A stretch of 5,385 bases of DNA, taken from UBA9414 sp958446945. Its GTDB lineage: Bacteria; Bacillota; Clostridia; Lachnospirales; Lachnospiraceae. Below the pieces are notes generated by a model. It did no database searches. It was not told where the DNA came from and saw only the letters and a list, made by a program, of their open reading frames with translations. The position numbers and the translations under genes are program-made. The first letter of the stretch is position 1, and every line of letters starts with the position of its first letter. The stretch spans positions 1-5,385 of the forward strand of contig CAUCYJ010000167.1 in NCBI GenBank assembly GCA_958446945.1, in the 5' to 3' direction. Below are positions 1 to 5,200 of this stretch, piece after piece.

Positions 1-52
1 ATTTTTGAAATTTTCTTCAAAAAAACACTTGACTTTTTATTAGCAGGCTTTC
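1..52. repeat. Left copy of 52-bp perfect inverted repeat bracketing the window
   Basis: Positions 1-52 are the exact reverse complement of 5331-5382, with no mismatch over 52 bases. Identity stops abruptly inside the window, after GCAGGCTTTC; the outer limit is unknown because the window ends here. The outer part can form an AT-rich hairpin (TTTTTGAA at 2-9 with TTCAAAAA at 16-23). No long ORF lies within it. It could be the inner end of one of two inverted insertion sequences flanking the region (composite-transposon layout), a terminal repeat of one larger element, or a recently duplicated leader of two flanking paralogous genes. The abrupt boundary favours the mobile-element readings, but no transposase belonging to this repeat is visible inside the window. 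Confidence 0.85.
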
Positions 53-83
53 GTAGTTGCTTTGCTTGTGTAATTTTATATCA

Positions 84-133
84 CTACATTTATGTCGTGC
101 ATTCAGCGTACATTATTAAATAATATTTGTCAA
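84..133 (-). promoter_or_regulatory. Leftward promoter with BlaI-type operator (unit 1)
   Basis: On the minus strand, -35 TTGACA lies at 133-128, followed by a 17-base spacer and a weak -10 TACGCT at 110-105. The operator ATGCACGACATAAATGTAG (102-84) follows directly. Its core GACAT-N2-ATGTAG is an imperfect dyad of the TACA/TGTA kind bound by BlaI/MecI/CopY repressors. The same arrangement recurs at 2243-2293 and 5201-5250. Transcription would run left, out of the window and through the 52-bp repeat, divergent from the repressor operon. A target gene divergent from its regulator is the classic bla/mec layout. Binding by the BlaI-like protein encoded at 242-634 is inferred from homology of the family, not shown. 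Confidence 0.7.
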
Positions 134-181
134 GAATATCTTTGCATTGTTGTCGATATTTACGATATTTTATTCCTTGTA

Positions 182-233
182 TTGACTGTGCCTTCCTGAT
201 ATTGTACAATATACTAAAACTAAGAGTTAGGAG
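182..233 (+). promoter_or_regulatory. Promoter and RBS of the blaI-M56 operon, with 14-bp palindrome over the -10
   Basis: TTGACT (182-187), a 17-base spacer and TACAAT (205-210) form a good sigma-70-type promoter. The -10 lies inside the perfect 14-bp palindrome ATATTGTACAATAT (199-212), a plausible operator. It differs from the ACATNNATGT core of the other three sites, so autoregulation by the same repressor is uncertain. The ribosome binding site AGGAG at 229-233 is only 2 nt from the ATG at 236 but 8 nt from the in-frame ATG at 242, which decides the start in favour of 242. Confidence 0.7.
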
Positions 234-241
234 ATATGATT

Positions 242-634
242 ATGCAACAACATTATGAACTTTCTGATACAGAATATAAGATCATGCAGCTTTTTTGGAA
301 GAATTCAGATCCACTTCCTTTTAATGAAATCCTGAAATATTGTAACGATGAACTTCAGCTTAACTGGGCGGTAGGTACAGCTCAGACATATCTTAACCGC
401 CTTATTTTAAAGGGAGTGTTGAAAACAAATAATAAGCGGTATCGTAAACTATATTCAGCGCAGCTCAGTGAAGAGGAACTTGCACAAAAATATGCTCGAC
501 AGTTTGTAGATGAATCTTTTGGTGGATCTCTTAAGAATTTTATCGCTTCCTTTACTCAGGAGACAAAATTATCTGAGGCTGATGTAAACGAACTTATAGA
601 TATCTTGCATTCCAATATGTCTGAGGAAAAATAA
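242..634 (+). CDS. BlaI/MecI/CopY-family winged-helix transcriptional repressor
   Basis: This is a predicted cytoplasmic DNA-binding repressor of 130 residues from the ATG at 242 (an ATG at 236 lies too close to the RBS). The length is typical of BlaI/MecI. The N-terminal opening LSDTEYKIMQLFW matches the family's L-S-x-x-E-x-x-[IV]-M helix 1. The segment NWAVGTAQTYLNRLILKGVLK corresponds to the recognition helix and start of the wing (MecI has DWSPKTIRTLITRL). The C-terminal helices, GGSLKNFIASF...LSEADVNEL, match the dimerisation and proteolysis region; the MecI cleavage bond N-F aligns best with S-F in IASF, while a K-N-F lies four residues earlier. The next gene, the M56 protease, is 32 nt downstream in the same operon. 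Its likely targets are the three dyads at 84-102, 2275-2293 and 5232-5250. The family call is secure; the regulon is inferred. Confidence 0.93.
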   Translation: MQQHYELSDTEYKIMQLFWKNSDPLPFNEILKYCNDELQLNWAVGTAQTYLNRLILKGVLKTNNKRYRKLYSAQLSEEELAQKYARQFVDESFGGSLKNFIASFTQETKLSEADVNELIDILHSNMSEEK

Positions 635-653
635 GGCGCGATTTCTTATGATG

Positions 654-659
654 AGGAGG
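654..659 (+). promoter_or_regulatory. RBS deciding a TTG start for the M56 gene
   Basis: A perfect AGGAGG lies at 654-659. The ATG at 661 begins only 1 nt later, too close for normal initiation, whereas the in-frame TTG at 667 is 7 nt away, the ideal distance. I therefore place the start at TTG 667. The ATGs at 648 and 651 are out of frame. Confidence 0.65.
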
Positions 660-666
660 TATGTAT

Positions 667-2016
667 TTGAAAATATTGATCTGTCTGCTGATATATATGA
701 GTGTTTCCGGCAGTGCTTTTTTTCTTGGATATTTATTACTTGATTTTCTTACCCATGAAATGCTTCCTGCTTCGTTCAGATATTTTCTGCTGAAACTGGG
801 AGGGTTGTTTTTTCTGGTTCCATTTCCGTTAGTTAAATCTCTGGTACAGTCATGGCTGTTTCATTGTGAGAACGGAATTTTAAAAACCGATGAATACTAT
901 TTCTTTGATATTGATCATTCTATAAAACTGATTGATGAGGGTTTTATATTCCCGCAGCTGCTGGATAGTCAGAAAGTGCTGATTGGATTATGGACTGGTA
1001 TTATGTTATTGATTATACTTTCGCAGGCTTATCGTTTTTACCTTTTCAGACGTAATCTCCGAAAATATCTACTTCCTCTTGATAACTGTGAGGATTTATT
1101 GAATTCCATAAAGGCTGATATGAATATAACCAAAAAGGTATCTATGTATTATTGTGGTGCGGAGATTTCGCCATTTACCTGTGGCGTGAAATCACCCGTA
1201 ATTATCCTCACATCACTTGTTGCGGATGATTCAAAAGAACTGATTCTACGGCATGAGCTACAGCACATAAAATCTCATGATTTAATTTACCGGATGGCAG
1301 CTTTGTTTATTGTTCTGATACATTGTTTTAATCCGTTATCTTATTTATTTTTGAAAGAATTAAAGGAGGTTCAGGAAATGAATTGCGATGAAAAACTGAC
1401 AGTTACATTTTCGAATAATGAGCGTATGAAATATGGAAAGGCCATAATTGCTGTTTCTGCCAGAACCGGGGCATTTTCGGCTCCTGTACTTTATTTTTCC
1501 GGAAACAGTAAAAGCTTTCTGATAAAGCGAATCAGAAAAATATCTGTACCTGGTCGGATCAGGAAGTTACAAATGGCTTTGGCTACGATAGTTCTGTGCC
1601 TTTTTGCGACAGTTCCTGTATTTGCGTATTCTCCTGAGATTATTGATTTGAGAAATTTTTCTTCGGATATTCAGAATGGGATAGAAGAAGTGACATGGAT
1701 GGAATTTGAATTTGATTCTTCATCGGATACAGGCTCTGCTATAACCATACCGGAGGATGAGAATTTCTTTTCTGACTGCAATCAGTATTTTCTTTTGGAG
1801 GATGGAACGGTGATTTTGTTACCGGACAGAAATATTCAGCTTTTTTCCGGATGTAAACACTCATTTAAAACCGGTGTTTTAAAAAAACATATTTCCAGTG
1901 GAAAGAGTTGTACTGTGAACCAGTACAGAGGAGAAATCTGCACAAAATGTAACTATATCAAAAATAAAACATTGGTTAATTCAGTATATTCACCGGTGTG
2001 TCCTCACAAAAAGTGA
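667..2016 (+). CDS. BlaR1-like M56-family membrane metallopeptidase with Cys/His-rich outer C-terminal segment
   Basis: This is a predicted integral-membrane zinc protease and signal transducer that would relieve repression by the BlaI-like protein 32 nt upstream. Residues are numbered from the ATG at 661; the preferred TTG start at 667 removes two. Hydrophobic segments lie near 4-30, 41-66, 106-128 and 303-323. The M56 zinc motif H198-E-L-Q-H202, in RHELQHIKSHD, is followed by E239-M-N-C-D-E244, the family's E-x-x-C-D-E region with the third ligand. After the last membrane segment, about 128 residues face outside. They lack the S-x-x-K and K-[TS]-G motifs of penicillin-binding BlaR1/MecR1 sensors. 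Instead residues 398-449 carry C-K-H, K-H, C, C-T-K-C and C-P-H, a zinc-ribbon-like or disulfide-rich arrangement. BlaR1 is usually about 585-600 residues; this one is about 450. A terminator follows. The family call is secure; the signal sensed is unknown. Confidence 0.92.
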   Translation: MKILICLLIYMSVSGSAFFLGYLLLDFLTHEMLPASFRYFLLKLGGLFFLVPFPLVKSLVQSWLFHCENGILKTDEYYFFDIDHSIKLIDEGFIFPQLLDSQKVLIGLWTGIMLLIILSQAYRFYLFRRNLRKYLLPLDNCEDLLNSIKADMNITKKVSMYYCGAEISPFTCGVKSPVIILTSLVADDSKELILRHELQHIKSHDLIYRMAALFIVLIHCFNPLSYLFLKELKEVQEMNCDEKLTVTFSNNERMKYGKAIIAVSARTGAFSAPVLYFSGNSKSFLIKRIRKISVPGRIRKLQMALATIVLCLFATVPVFAYSPEIIDLRNFSSDIQNGIEEVTWMEFEFDSSSDTGSAITIPEDENFFSDCNQYFLLEDGTVILLPDRNIQLFSGCKHSFKTGVLKKHISSGKSCTVNQYRGEICTKCNYIKNKTLVNSVYSPVCPHKK

Positions 2017-2056
2017 GACTGTATTCAGAAATGTAATTTTACTTAAGTAGTAGAAC

Positions 2057-2091
2057 GGGGCTGTCGTAATTTTAGCGGCAGCTCCATTTTT
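2057..2091 (+). terminator. Intrinsic terminator of the blaI-M56 operon
   Basis: GGGGCTGTCG (2057-2066) pairs with CGGCAGCTCC (2076-2085) over ten positions, two of them G-U, around a 9-base AT-rich loop. The tract ATTTTT (2086-2091) follows. It starts 40 nt after the M56 stop codon and is a textbook rho-independent terminator. Confidence 0.9.
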
Positions 2092-2181
2092 GTGTTAGAG
2101 TAAGATTTTGTTTACCATTGAGGAGTTTTTTTACTGATCTGAAAAAACGGAACGTTGGAAAATAATAAAGGGTATCTGTTT

Positions 2182-2210
2182 TCGACAGTTAACTAAATAA
2201 AAATGATAAT
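2182..2210 (+). promoter_or_regulatory. Possible second, operator-less promoter
   Basis: TCGACA (2182-2187), 17 bases and GATAAT (2205-2210) form a passable promoter. The 10-mer AAATGATAAT at 2201-2210 recurs at 2261-2270 in the operator-bearing promoter, exactly 60 bp downstream, suggesting a decayed tandem copy. The rest of 2092-2242 is AT-rich with no gene. It also holds the inverted repeat TATCTA-N7-TAGATA at 2219-2237, whose role is unclear. Confidence 0.3.
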
Positions 2211-2242
2211 ATTTACAATATCTACAAAATATAGATAAAATA

Positions 2243-2293
2243 TTGACAGACAAATAAAAAAAATGATAATCTAAATGCATGACATATATGTAG
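2243..2293 (+). promoter_or_regulatory. Rightward promoter with BlaI-type operator (unit 2)
   Basis: TTGACA (2243-2248) is followed by GATAAT at 2265-2270 (16-base spacer), or by the aligned TAATCT one step downstream (18 bases). The operator ATGCATGACATATATGTAG occupies 2275-2293 and contains the perfect palindrome ACATATATGT (2282-2291). This is the most symmetric of the three sites and the closest to the bla/mec TACA/TGTA dyad. Its position just after the -10 suits repression by blocking polymerase. It would drive the 22-codon ORF at 2521 and the membrane-protein gene at 2613, through a leader now carrying the fold-back element. Confidence 0.75.
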
Positions 2294-2347
2294 AATAAAA
2301 AGATAAAACAATTAAGATGTGTATATTGAAAATTTTATCAGAAATTA

Positions 2348-2504
2348 TAGCAATCCTCGTAAATAATGCGTTTAAGACAGTTCAGCAGAGTGCGAAAGAC
2401 AAGGAAGATATCTGCAGGCGTGCTGACGCACGGCAAAGATATCTGACGCAGGATTTCACACTCTGATGGGCTGGATTAAGATGCATTATTTTAGAGGATT
2501 GCTA
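2348..2504. mobile_element. 157-bp MITE-like fold-back element with TA target duplication
   Basis: The element starts TAGCAATCCTC and ends GAGGATTGCTA, and is flanked by TA on both sides (2346-2347, 2505-2506). With the flanks, the perfect inverted repeat is 16 bp (2343-2358 with 2494-2509). Imperfect complementarity continues inward: TAAATAATGC pairs with GCATTATTTTA, and AGAGTGCGAAA with TTTCACACTCT. In the centre are two AGATATCT palindromes around the hairpin CGTGC-TGAC-GCACG. There is no coding capacity. The homologous leader at 5301-5335 lacks the element and reads AAATTAAT-CTGGCGATTG where this copy reads AAATTA-[element]-TAATTGGGGGATTG, so it shows the empty site. A TA duplication is typical of IS630/Tc1-mariner-mobilised MITEs; which transposase moves it is unknown. 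It could also fold as a structured RNA within the leader. Confidence 0.75.
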
Positions 2505-2520
2505 TAATTGGGGGATTGTA

Positions 2521-2589
2521 ATGAAAGTATATTTTCCGGAAAATGGATGTGCGAATATGAAAAACAATAAAATATATTTTATGGAATAG
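2521..2589 (+). CDS. Possible 22-residue peptide ORF behind operator unit 2
   Basis: The ORF runs from ATG at 2521 to TAG at 2587-2589 and encodes MKVYFPENGC followed by ANMKNNKIYFME. A GGGGGA ribosome binding site lies at 2510-2515, with 5-6 nt spacing, directly beside the right end of the fold-back element. The start context GATTGTAATGAAAG is identical at 5322-5335 in unit 3, where the frame ends after four codons inside the 52-bp repeat. Conservation of RBS spacing and start suggests real translation, but the peptide matches nothing I recognise. It could be a small protein, a leader peptide for the gene 23 nt downstream, or the stub of a decayed gene. Confidence 0.4.
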   Translation: MKVYFPENGCANMKNNKIYFME

Positions 2590-2612
2590 TGGCTTAGCAG
2601 AGAGAGAAATCT

Positions 2613-3038
2613 ATGAATAACACGAAAAAAAATATATACATTGTTTTACTTATAATAAGTATAATTAGTAACATGATATTGTTATATAAAAAAATATCCA
2701 TTAAAAATTATTACAAAGAATCATATTTAGTTTTGCAAGACGGAAAACAAATTAATATCTATTCTATTGATGATAGCAAAAAGCAGAGATTGAAAAAGAT
2801 TGATAATATTCAAGCTATGGTTGGTATTGTAACTAAATTAGAAGGGAAGAACAATAATTTTGCTGTGATATTTAATGAGCAGAGAAAATGTGATTACTCT
2901 GTTAATTTAAATCAGAATAATAAAGTAAGTATAAATGATAAATTAATTGTTTTTTATTCTGAAGAAAGTTCCAAATTGATAAGTCCGAAATCATTTATTG
3001 TACAGTATGGATATGTAATATTACCGAAAGGGGAATAA
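2613..3038 (+). CDS. Unrecognised small membrane-anchored protein, 141 residues
   Basis: I do not recognise this family. The protein has a short basic N-terminus (MNNTKKN), one hydrophobic segment at about 8-25 (IYIVLLIISIISNMILLY) and then roughly 115 mostly polar residues. These are rich in Lys, Asn, Ser and Ile and contain several likely beta-strands (ESYLVLQDGKQINIY, NFAVIFNEQ, KLIVFYSEE, SFIVQYGYVILP). The only cysteine is C93. The topology suggests a signal-anchored protein with its domain outside the cell. The gene is strikingly AT-rich compared with the transporter beyond it, which points to separate origin. A weak purine-rich RBS (AGAGAGAGA, 2600-2608) precedes the ATG. It lies 23 nt after the 22-codon ORF and downstream of operator unit 2, so it is probably a target of the BlaI-like repressor. 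No clear terminator follows. Confidence 0.7.
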   Translation: MNNTKKNIYIVLLIISIISNMILLYKKISIKNYYKESYLVLQDGKQINIYSIDDSKKQRLKKIDNIQAMVGIVTKLEGKNNNFAVIFNEQRKCDYSVNLNQNNKVSINDKLIVFYSEESSKLISPKSFIVQYGYVILPKGE

Positions 3039-3111
3039 TTGAAATTATGACTACGAAAAAAGGCTTACAACGAATGGTGGTGTGGTACAATGCTGTAGAA
3101 AGAAGAATGCT

Positions 3112-3196
3112 GGAAAGCCGTATAGTCGTATGAAGGAGAAATTCACATGCAGTTTGATGAGAGGAAAGAGGGAATAGCCCCTCTGACCTACTCTAC
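3112..3196 (+). mobile_element. Probable degenerate 3' end of a group II intron
   Basis: The stretch GGAAAGCCGTAT (3112-3123), then a variable arm, then ATGCAGTTTGATGAGAGG (3147-3164), resembles group II intron domain V (AGCCGTAT...ACGTACGGTTTGATGAG). The hairpin AGAGGG-AATAGC-CCCTCT (3167-3184) and CTACTCTAC (3188-3196) follow, in the place of domain VI and the 3' end. The domain V arms no longer pair well, and no reverse transcriptase or maturase ORF precedes it, so it is a remnant at most. It may begin nearer 3056. It stops 3 nt from the stop codon of the transporter. The call rests on remembered family resemblance only. Confidence 0.45.
3167..3184 (-). terminator. Possible weak terminator hairpin after the transporter gene
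   Basis: On the minus strand, AGAGGG-GCTATT-CCCTCT forms a 6-bp stem followed by a short, interrupted T-rich tract (TTCCTCTC). It lies 15 nt beyond the transporter stop codon and overlaps the intron-like remnant. It may stop transcription from the transporter, but the U-tract is poor. Confidence 0.3.
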
Positions 3197-3199
3197 ATA

Positions 3200-4141
3200 T
3201 TATTCTGTCTGCTTCTGTGGAAGCTGTGCAAGGATGATAGCAGCAAACATGATGACACATCCAAGGATTTCTTTAGTACTTAGTTGCTGTCCGAGGATGC
3301 TCCATCCGGCTAAGACAGAGATGCAGGATTCCAGGCTGAGTATCAGGGATGCTACAGTTGGGTTCATGTTTTTCTGACCGATAATCTGCAAGGTGTAGGC
3401 TACTCCGCATGACATAACACCTGCGTAGAGGATTGGCTGCCATGCTGCCAGGATGGATGAGAGTTCCGGATGCTCAAGGAGCAGAGCGGGAATGCCGGAA
3501 AGAACTCCACATGTCAGGAATTGAATACAGGAGAGCTTTACTCCGTCTACTTTCGGAGAAAAGTAGTCGATGACCAGTATGTGCAACGAAAAAAGAAAAG
3601 CGCATACCAGTACGAGCAGATCTCCTTTTCCAATGGAAAATCCATCTGTGATGCACAGGAGATAAAGTCCGATCAGAGCCATTGCAACGGCAGCCCAGAT
3701 AAATTTCGTGCATTTTTTGCCAAGGAACAGTCCGATGACAGGGACGATCACAATATAACAGGCAGTGATAAAGCCGGCTTTTCCGACGGTTGTATACTTG
3801 ATGCCAAACTGTTGGAAATTGCTTGCCAGACAGAGGCAGATACCGCAGGCGATACCGCCGATAATCAGAGTTTTTTTCTCCTGCATATTGGATACAGTAT
3901 TACTTGAGGTGTCAGATCTGCCAGATGCTTTGGAAGCAGAATCTGAAGGAGAGTTTCTCTTTTTCAGAATAAAAATCAGTGGAATCAGAACGACTGCTCC
4001 GATAAGGGAACGGACGGCATTAAAAGTAAAGCCTCCTACGTATTTCATTCCTACGCTTTGAGCTACAAAAGCGATACCCCAGATGATCGCTGCGAGAAGC
4101 AGGAGCAGGGAATTTTTTAATGGAATCTGTTGTTTTTGCAT
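3200..4141 (-). CDS. EamA-domain (drug/metabolite transporter superfamily) membrane permease
   Basis: This 313-residue protein has about ten hydrophobic helices (near 11-29, 38-58, 90-110, 118-139, 147-165, 173-192, 203-221, 235-254, 263-282 and 290-307), the size and topology of DMT-superfamily carriers with two EamA repeats. Repeat 1 carries WGIAFVAQSVG and an Arg at NAVRSLIGA. Repeat 2 ends with SLILSLESCISVLAGWSILG and the final helix EILGCVIMFAAIILAQL, both typical of EamA. A polar linker at about 61-90 separates helices 2 and 3. The substrate cannot be told from sequence; relatives move amino acids, nucleotide derivatives or other metabolites. The start codon has an upstream AAGGAAGGA RBS 11-12 nt away. 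The gene is convergent with the membrane-protein gene at 2613, is visibly richer in GC than that gene, and looks like resident chromosomal content unrelated to the BlaI/M56 pair. Confidence 0.92.
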   Translation of the reverse strand: MQKQQIPLKNSLLLLLAAIIWGIAFVAQSVGMKYVGGFTFNAVRSLIGAVVLIPLIFILKKRNSPSDSASKASGRSDTSSNTVSNMQEKKTLIIGGIACGICLCLASNFQQFGIKYTTVGKAGFITACYIVIVPVIGLFLGKKCTKFIWAAVAMALIGLYLLCITDGFSIGKGDLLVLVCAFLFSLHILVIDYFSPKVDGVKLSCIQFLTCGVLSGIPALLLEHPELSSILAAWQPILYAGVMSCGVAYTLQIIGQKNMNPTVASLILSLESCISVLAGWSILGQQLSTKEILGCVIMFAAIILAQLPQKQTE

Positions 4142-4219
4142 GATGTGTGTAATCCTTCCTTATATTTCAAATATATTTTAAGAGCGCCTGTGCTTCATTG
4201 ATCTGAAATTGAATAAACA

Positions 4220-4260
4220 CTTTCATAATTATACATCATAGATGTAAAAAGAGAAAGACG
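4220..4260 (-). promoter_or_regulatory. Candidate promoter of the transporter gene with a palindrome at the -10
   Basis: On the minus strand, TATAAT lies at 4233-4228, with a poor -35 (TTTCTC) 17 bases upstream. The perfect inverted repeat TACATC-ATA-GATGTA (4232-4246) borders the -10 and fills much of the spacer, a position suited to an operator. It has TACA/TGTA ends like BlaI-family sites, but its 7-base gap differs from the 4-base gap of the three ATGCAYGACAT operators. Confidence 0.4.
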
Positions 4261-4273
4261 ATTATAGAAATAA

Positions 4274-5183
4274 CAGAGATTTCGCTTTTAGTTTTTTTGG
4301 TTCATGCATTTTTATAAAAAATATGTTCCTCTGACATTCTGCTCGCAGCTGTTACTCTTTTTGACCCCAATGCGCACAAAGTTCCCCTCTGCTTCGTCTC
4401 TGTCTTTTTTTCTTATATTATTTTTGATCTCTTTTATACAGATCTTATCCACCTTTTTGATACAGGATCTGTTTTACTTTCTCTGTCAGCAGATCATCTC
4501 TGAACATCCGGCTTACGCTCTTTCTTGTGATCCTGCTCCTTGCAAACTTCTGGATCCGCCGATACAGGTACAGCTCCATCATGTTGAACCCTATGATCAT
4601 CAGATTAAATATAACTTCTACCGCCGCATGGCAGTAACAGTGCTTTGCATAGTAGTACGTCTTCAGCTGGTGGAACCCATTCTCTTCGATATCCCACCTG
4701 CGGTTCATCATCTCCCATAAGATCTCCGGGGCTGTCTGTTCCAGCGCTGTTACCAGCCACATCCATCTCTCCGCTTCCTTCCCGTTCTCCTGCCACATTT
4801 CTTAGTCTTTTGGACATGCTTTCCGGTGCGGAAAAAACAGTGTGAAAACTTTCATACTGTAGCATCAGAAAGAGCAGCACCGGCATAACAATGTTAAACA
4901 GCGGAATTGATTTCCTTTTTCTTTTATCCGATAAGCATTTGATTTTTTGCGGGATTTTATATACACTTGTTATATAAGTTAACAGTTTTTTTAATGCTAA
5001 TTTTTCATTAAGGACGCCTTCTTTCGTATGTTTTGTTGGTAACATAATTATACATGAAAAGGTGTCCTTTTTGATTGTTTATACATAAAAAAATGTAACT
5101 TTTTATTCCATATGGTTCTTTACGGTTTTCTGCATAAACTGTTGGTAAAACTGGCATCTTTTTTCTTAAAAGCGAAATCTCTG
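4274..5183 (-). mobile_element. Defective insertion sequence with intact 17-bp terminal inverted repeats
   Basis: CAGAGATTTCGCTTTTA at 4274-4290 is the perfect inverse of TAAAAGCGAAATCTCTG at 5167-5183. These repeats bracket the two ends of a DDE transposase gene read on the minus strand, so together they mark an insertion sequence of 910 bp, much shorter than an element encoding a whole transposase of this type would be. The flanking bases AATAA (left) and AATAT (right) agree at four of five positions; a true target duplication is not clear. The right end lies 17 nt before the -35 of promoter unit 3 and the left end lies upstream of the transporter. With both termini intact, it could still be moved by a full-length relative elsewhere in the genome. 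Confidence 0.85.
4445..5045 (-). pseudogene. DDE (IS4-like) transposase with central deletion and frameshift
   Basis: The N-terminal part (5045 down to about 4800) reads MLPTKHTKEGVLNEKLALKK through LFNIVMPVLLFLMLQYESFH to APESMSKRLRN, a typical start of this type of transposase. The frame then runs into unrelated sequence. The C-terminal part continues in another frame from about 4798 to the stop at 4445. It holds NRRWDIEENGFHQLKTYYY and KHCYCHAAVEVIFNLMIIGF, the conserved block around the catalytic glutamate of DDE transposases. Only about 80 N-terminal and 117 C-terminal residues remain, so both catalytic aspartates and roughly half the protein are missing. The junction lies near 4797-4802. 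Several ORFs on either strand here are artefacts of this broken gene. A hairpin AAAAGG-TGT-CCTTTT (5057-5071) precedes the start codon. Confidence 0.85.
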
Positions 5184-5200
5184 AATATATAAACTAAATA

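Noticed and set aside
29..57. TTGACT at 29-34 in the left repeat as an inward promoter
   Set aside because: No acceptable -10 lies 16-18 nt downstream; the same holds on the minus strand in the right repeat, where the nearest TACAAT is 20 nt away.
242..2016. A beta-lactam resistance (bla/mec) operon
   Set aside because: There is no beta-lactamase or PBP gene in the window and the M56 protein lacks the penicillin-binding sensor domain, so the gene names blaI and blaR1 are not assigned.
3051..4061. ORFs on both strands overlapping the transporter (3051-3260 minus, 3147-3377 plus, 3470-3907 plus, 3474-3713 minus, 3765-4061 plus)
   Set aside because: They are shadows of the EamA gene or of the intron-like remnant, with no family features, no good RBS and low-complexity or antisense-like composition.
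4605..4797. C-terminal half of the minus-strand ORF ending at 4605 as a genuine protein tail
   Set aside because: Past RLRN the frame is an out-of-frame reading of the transposase C-terminal region, produced by the internal deletion.
4304..4845. Plus-strand ORFs across the insertion sequence (4304-4720 and 4645-4845)
   Set aside because: They are antisense to the recognisable transposase pieces and show no protein family character.
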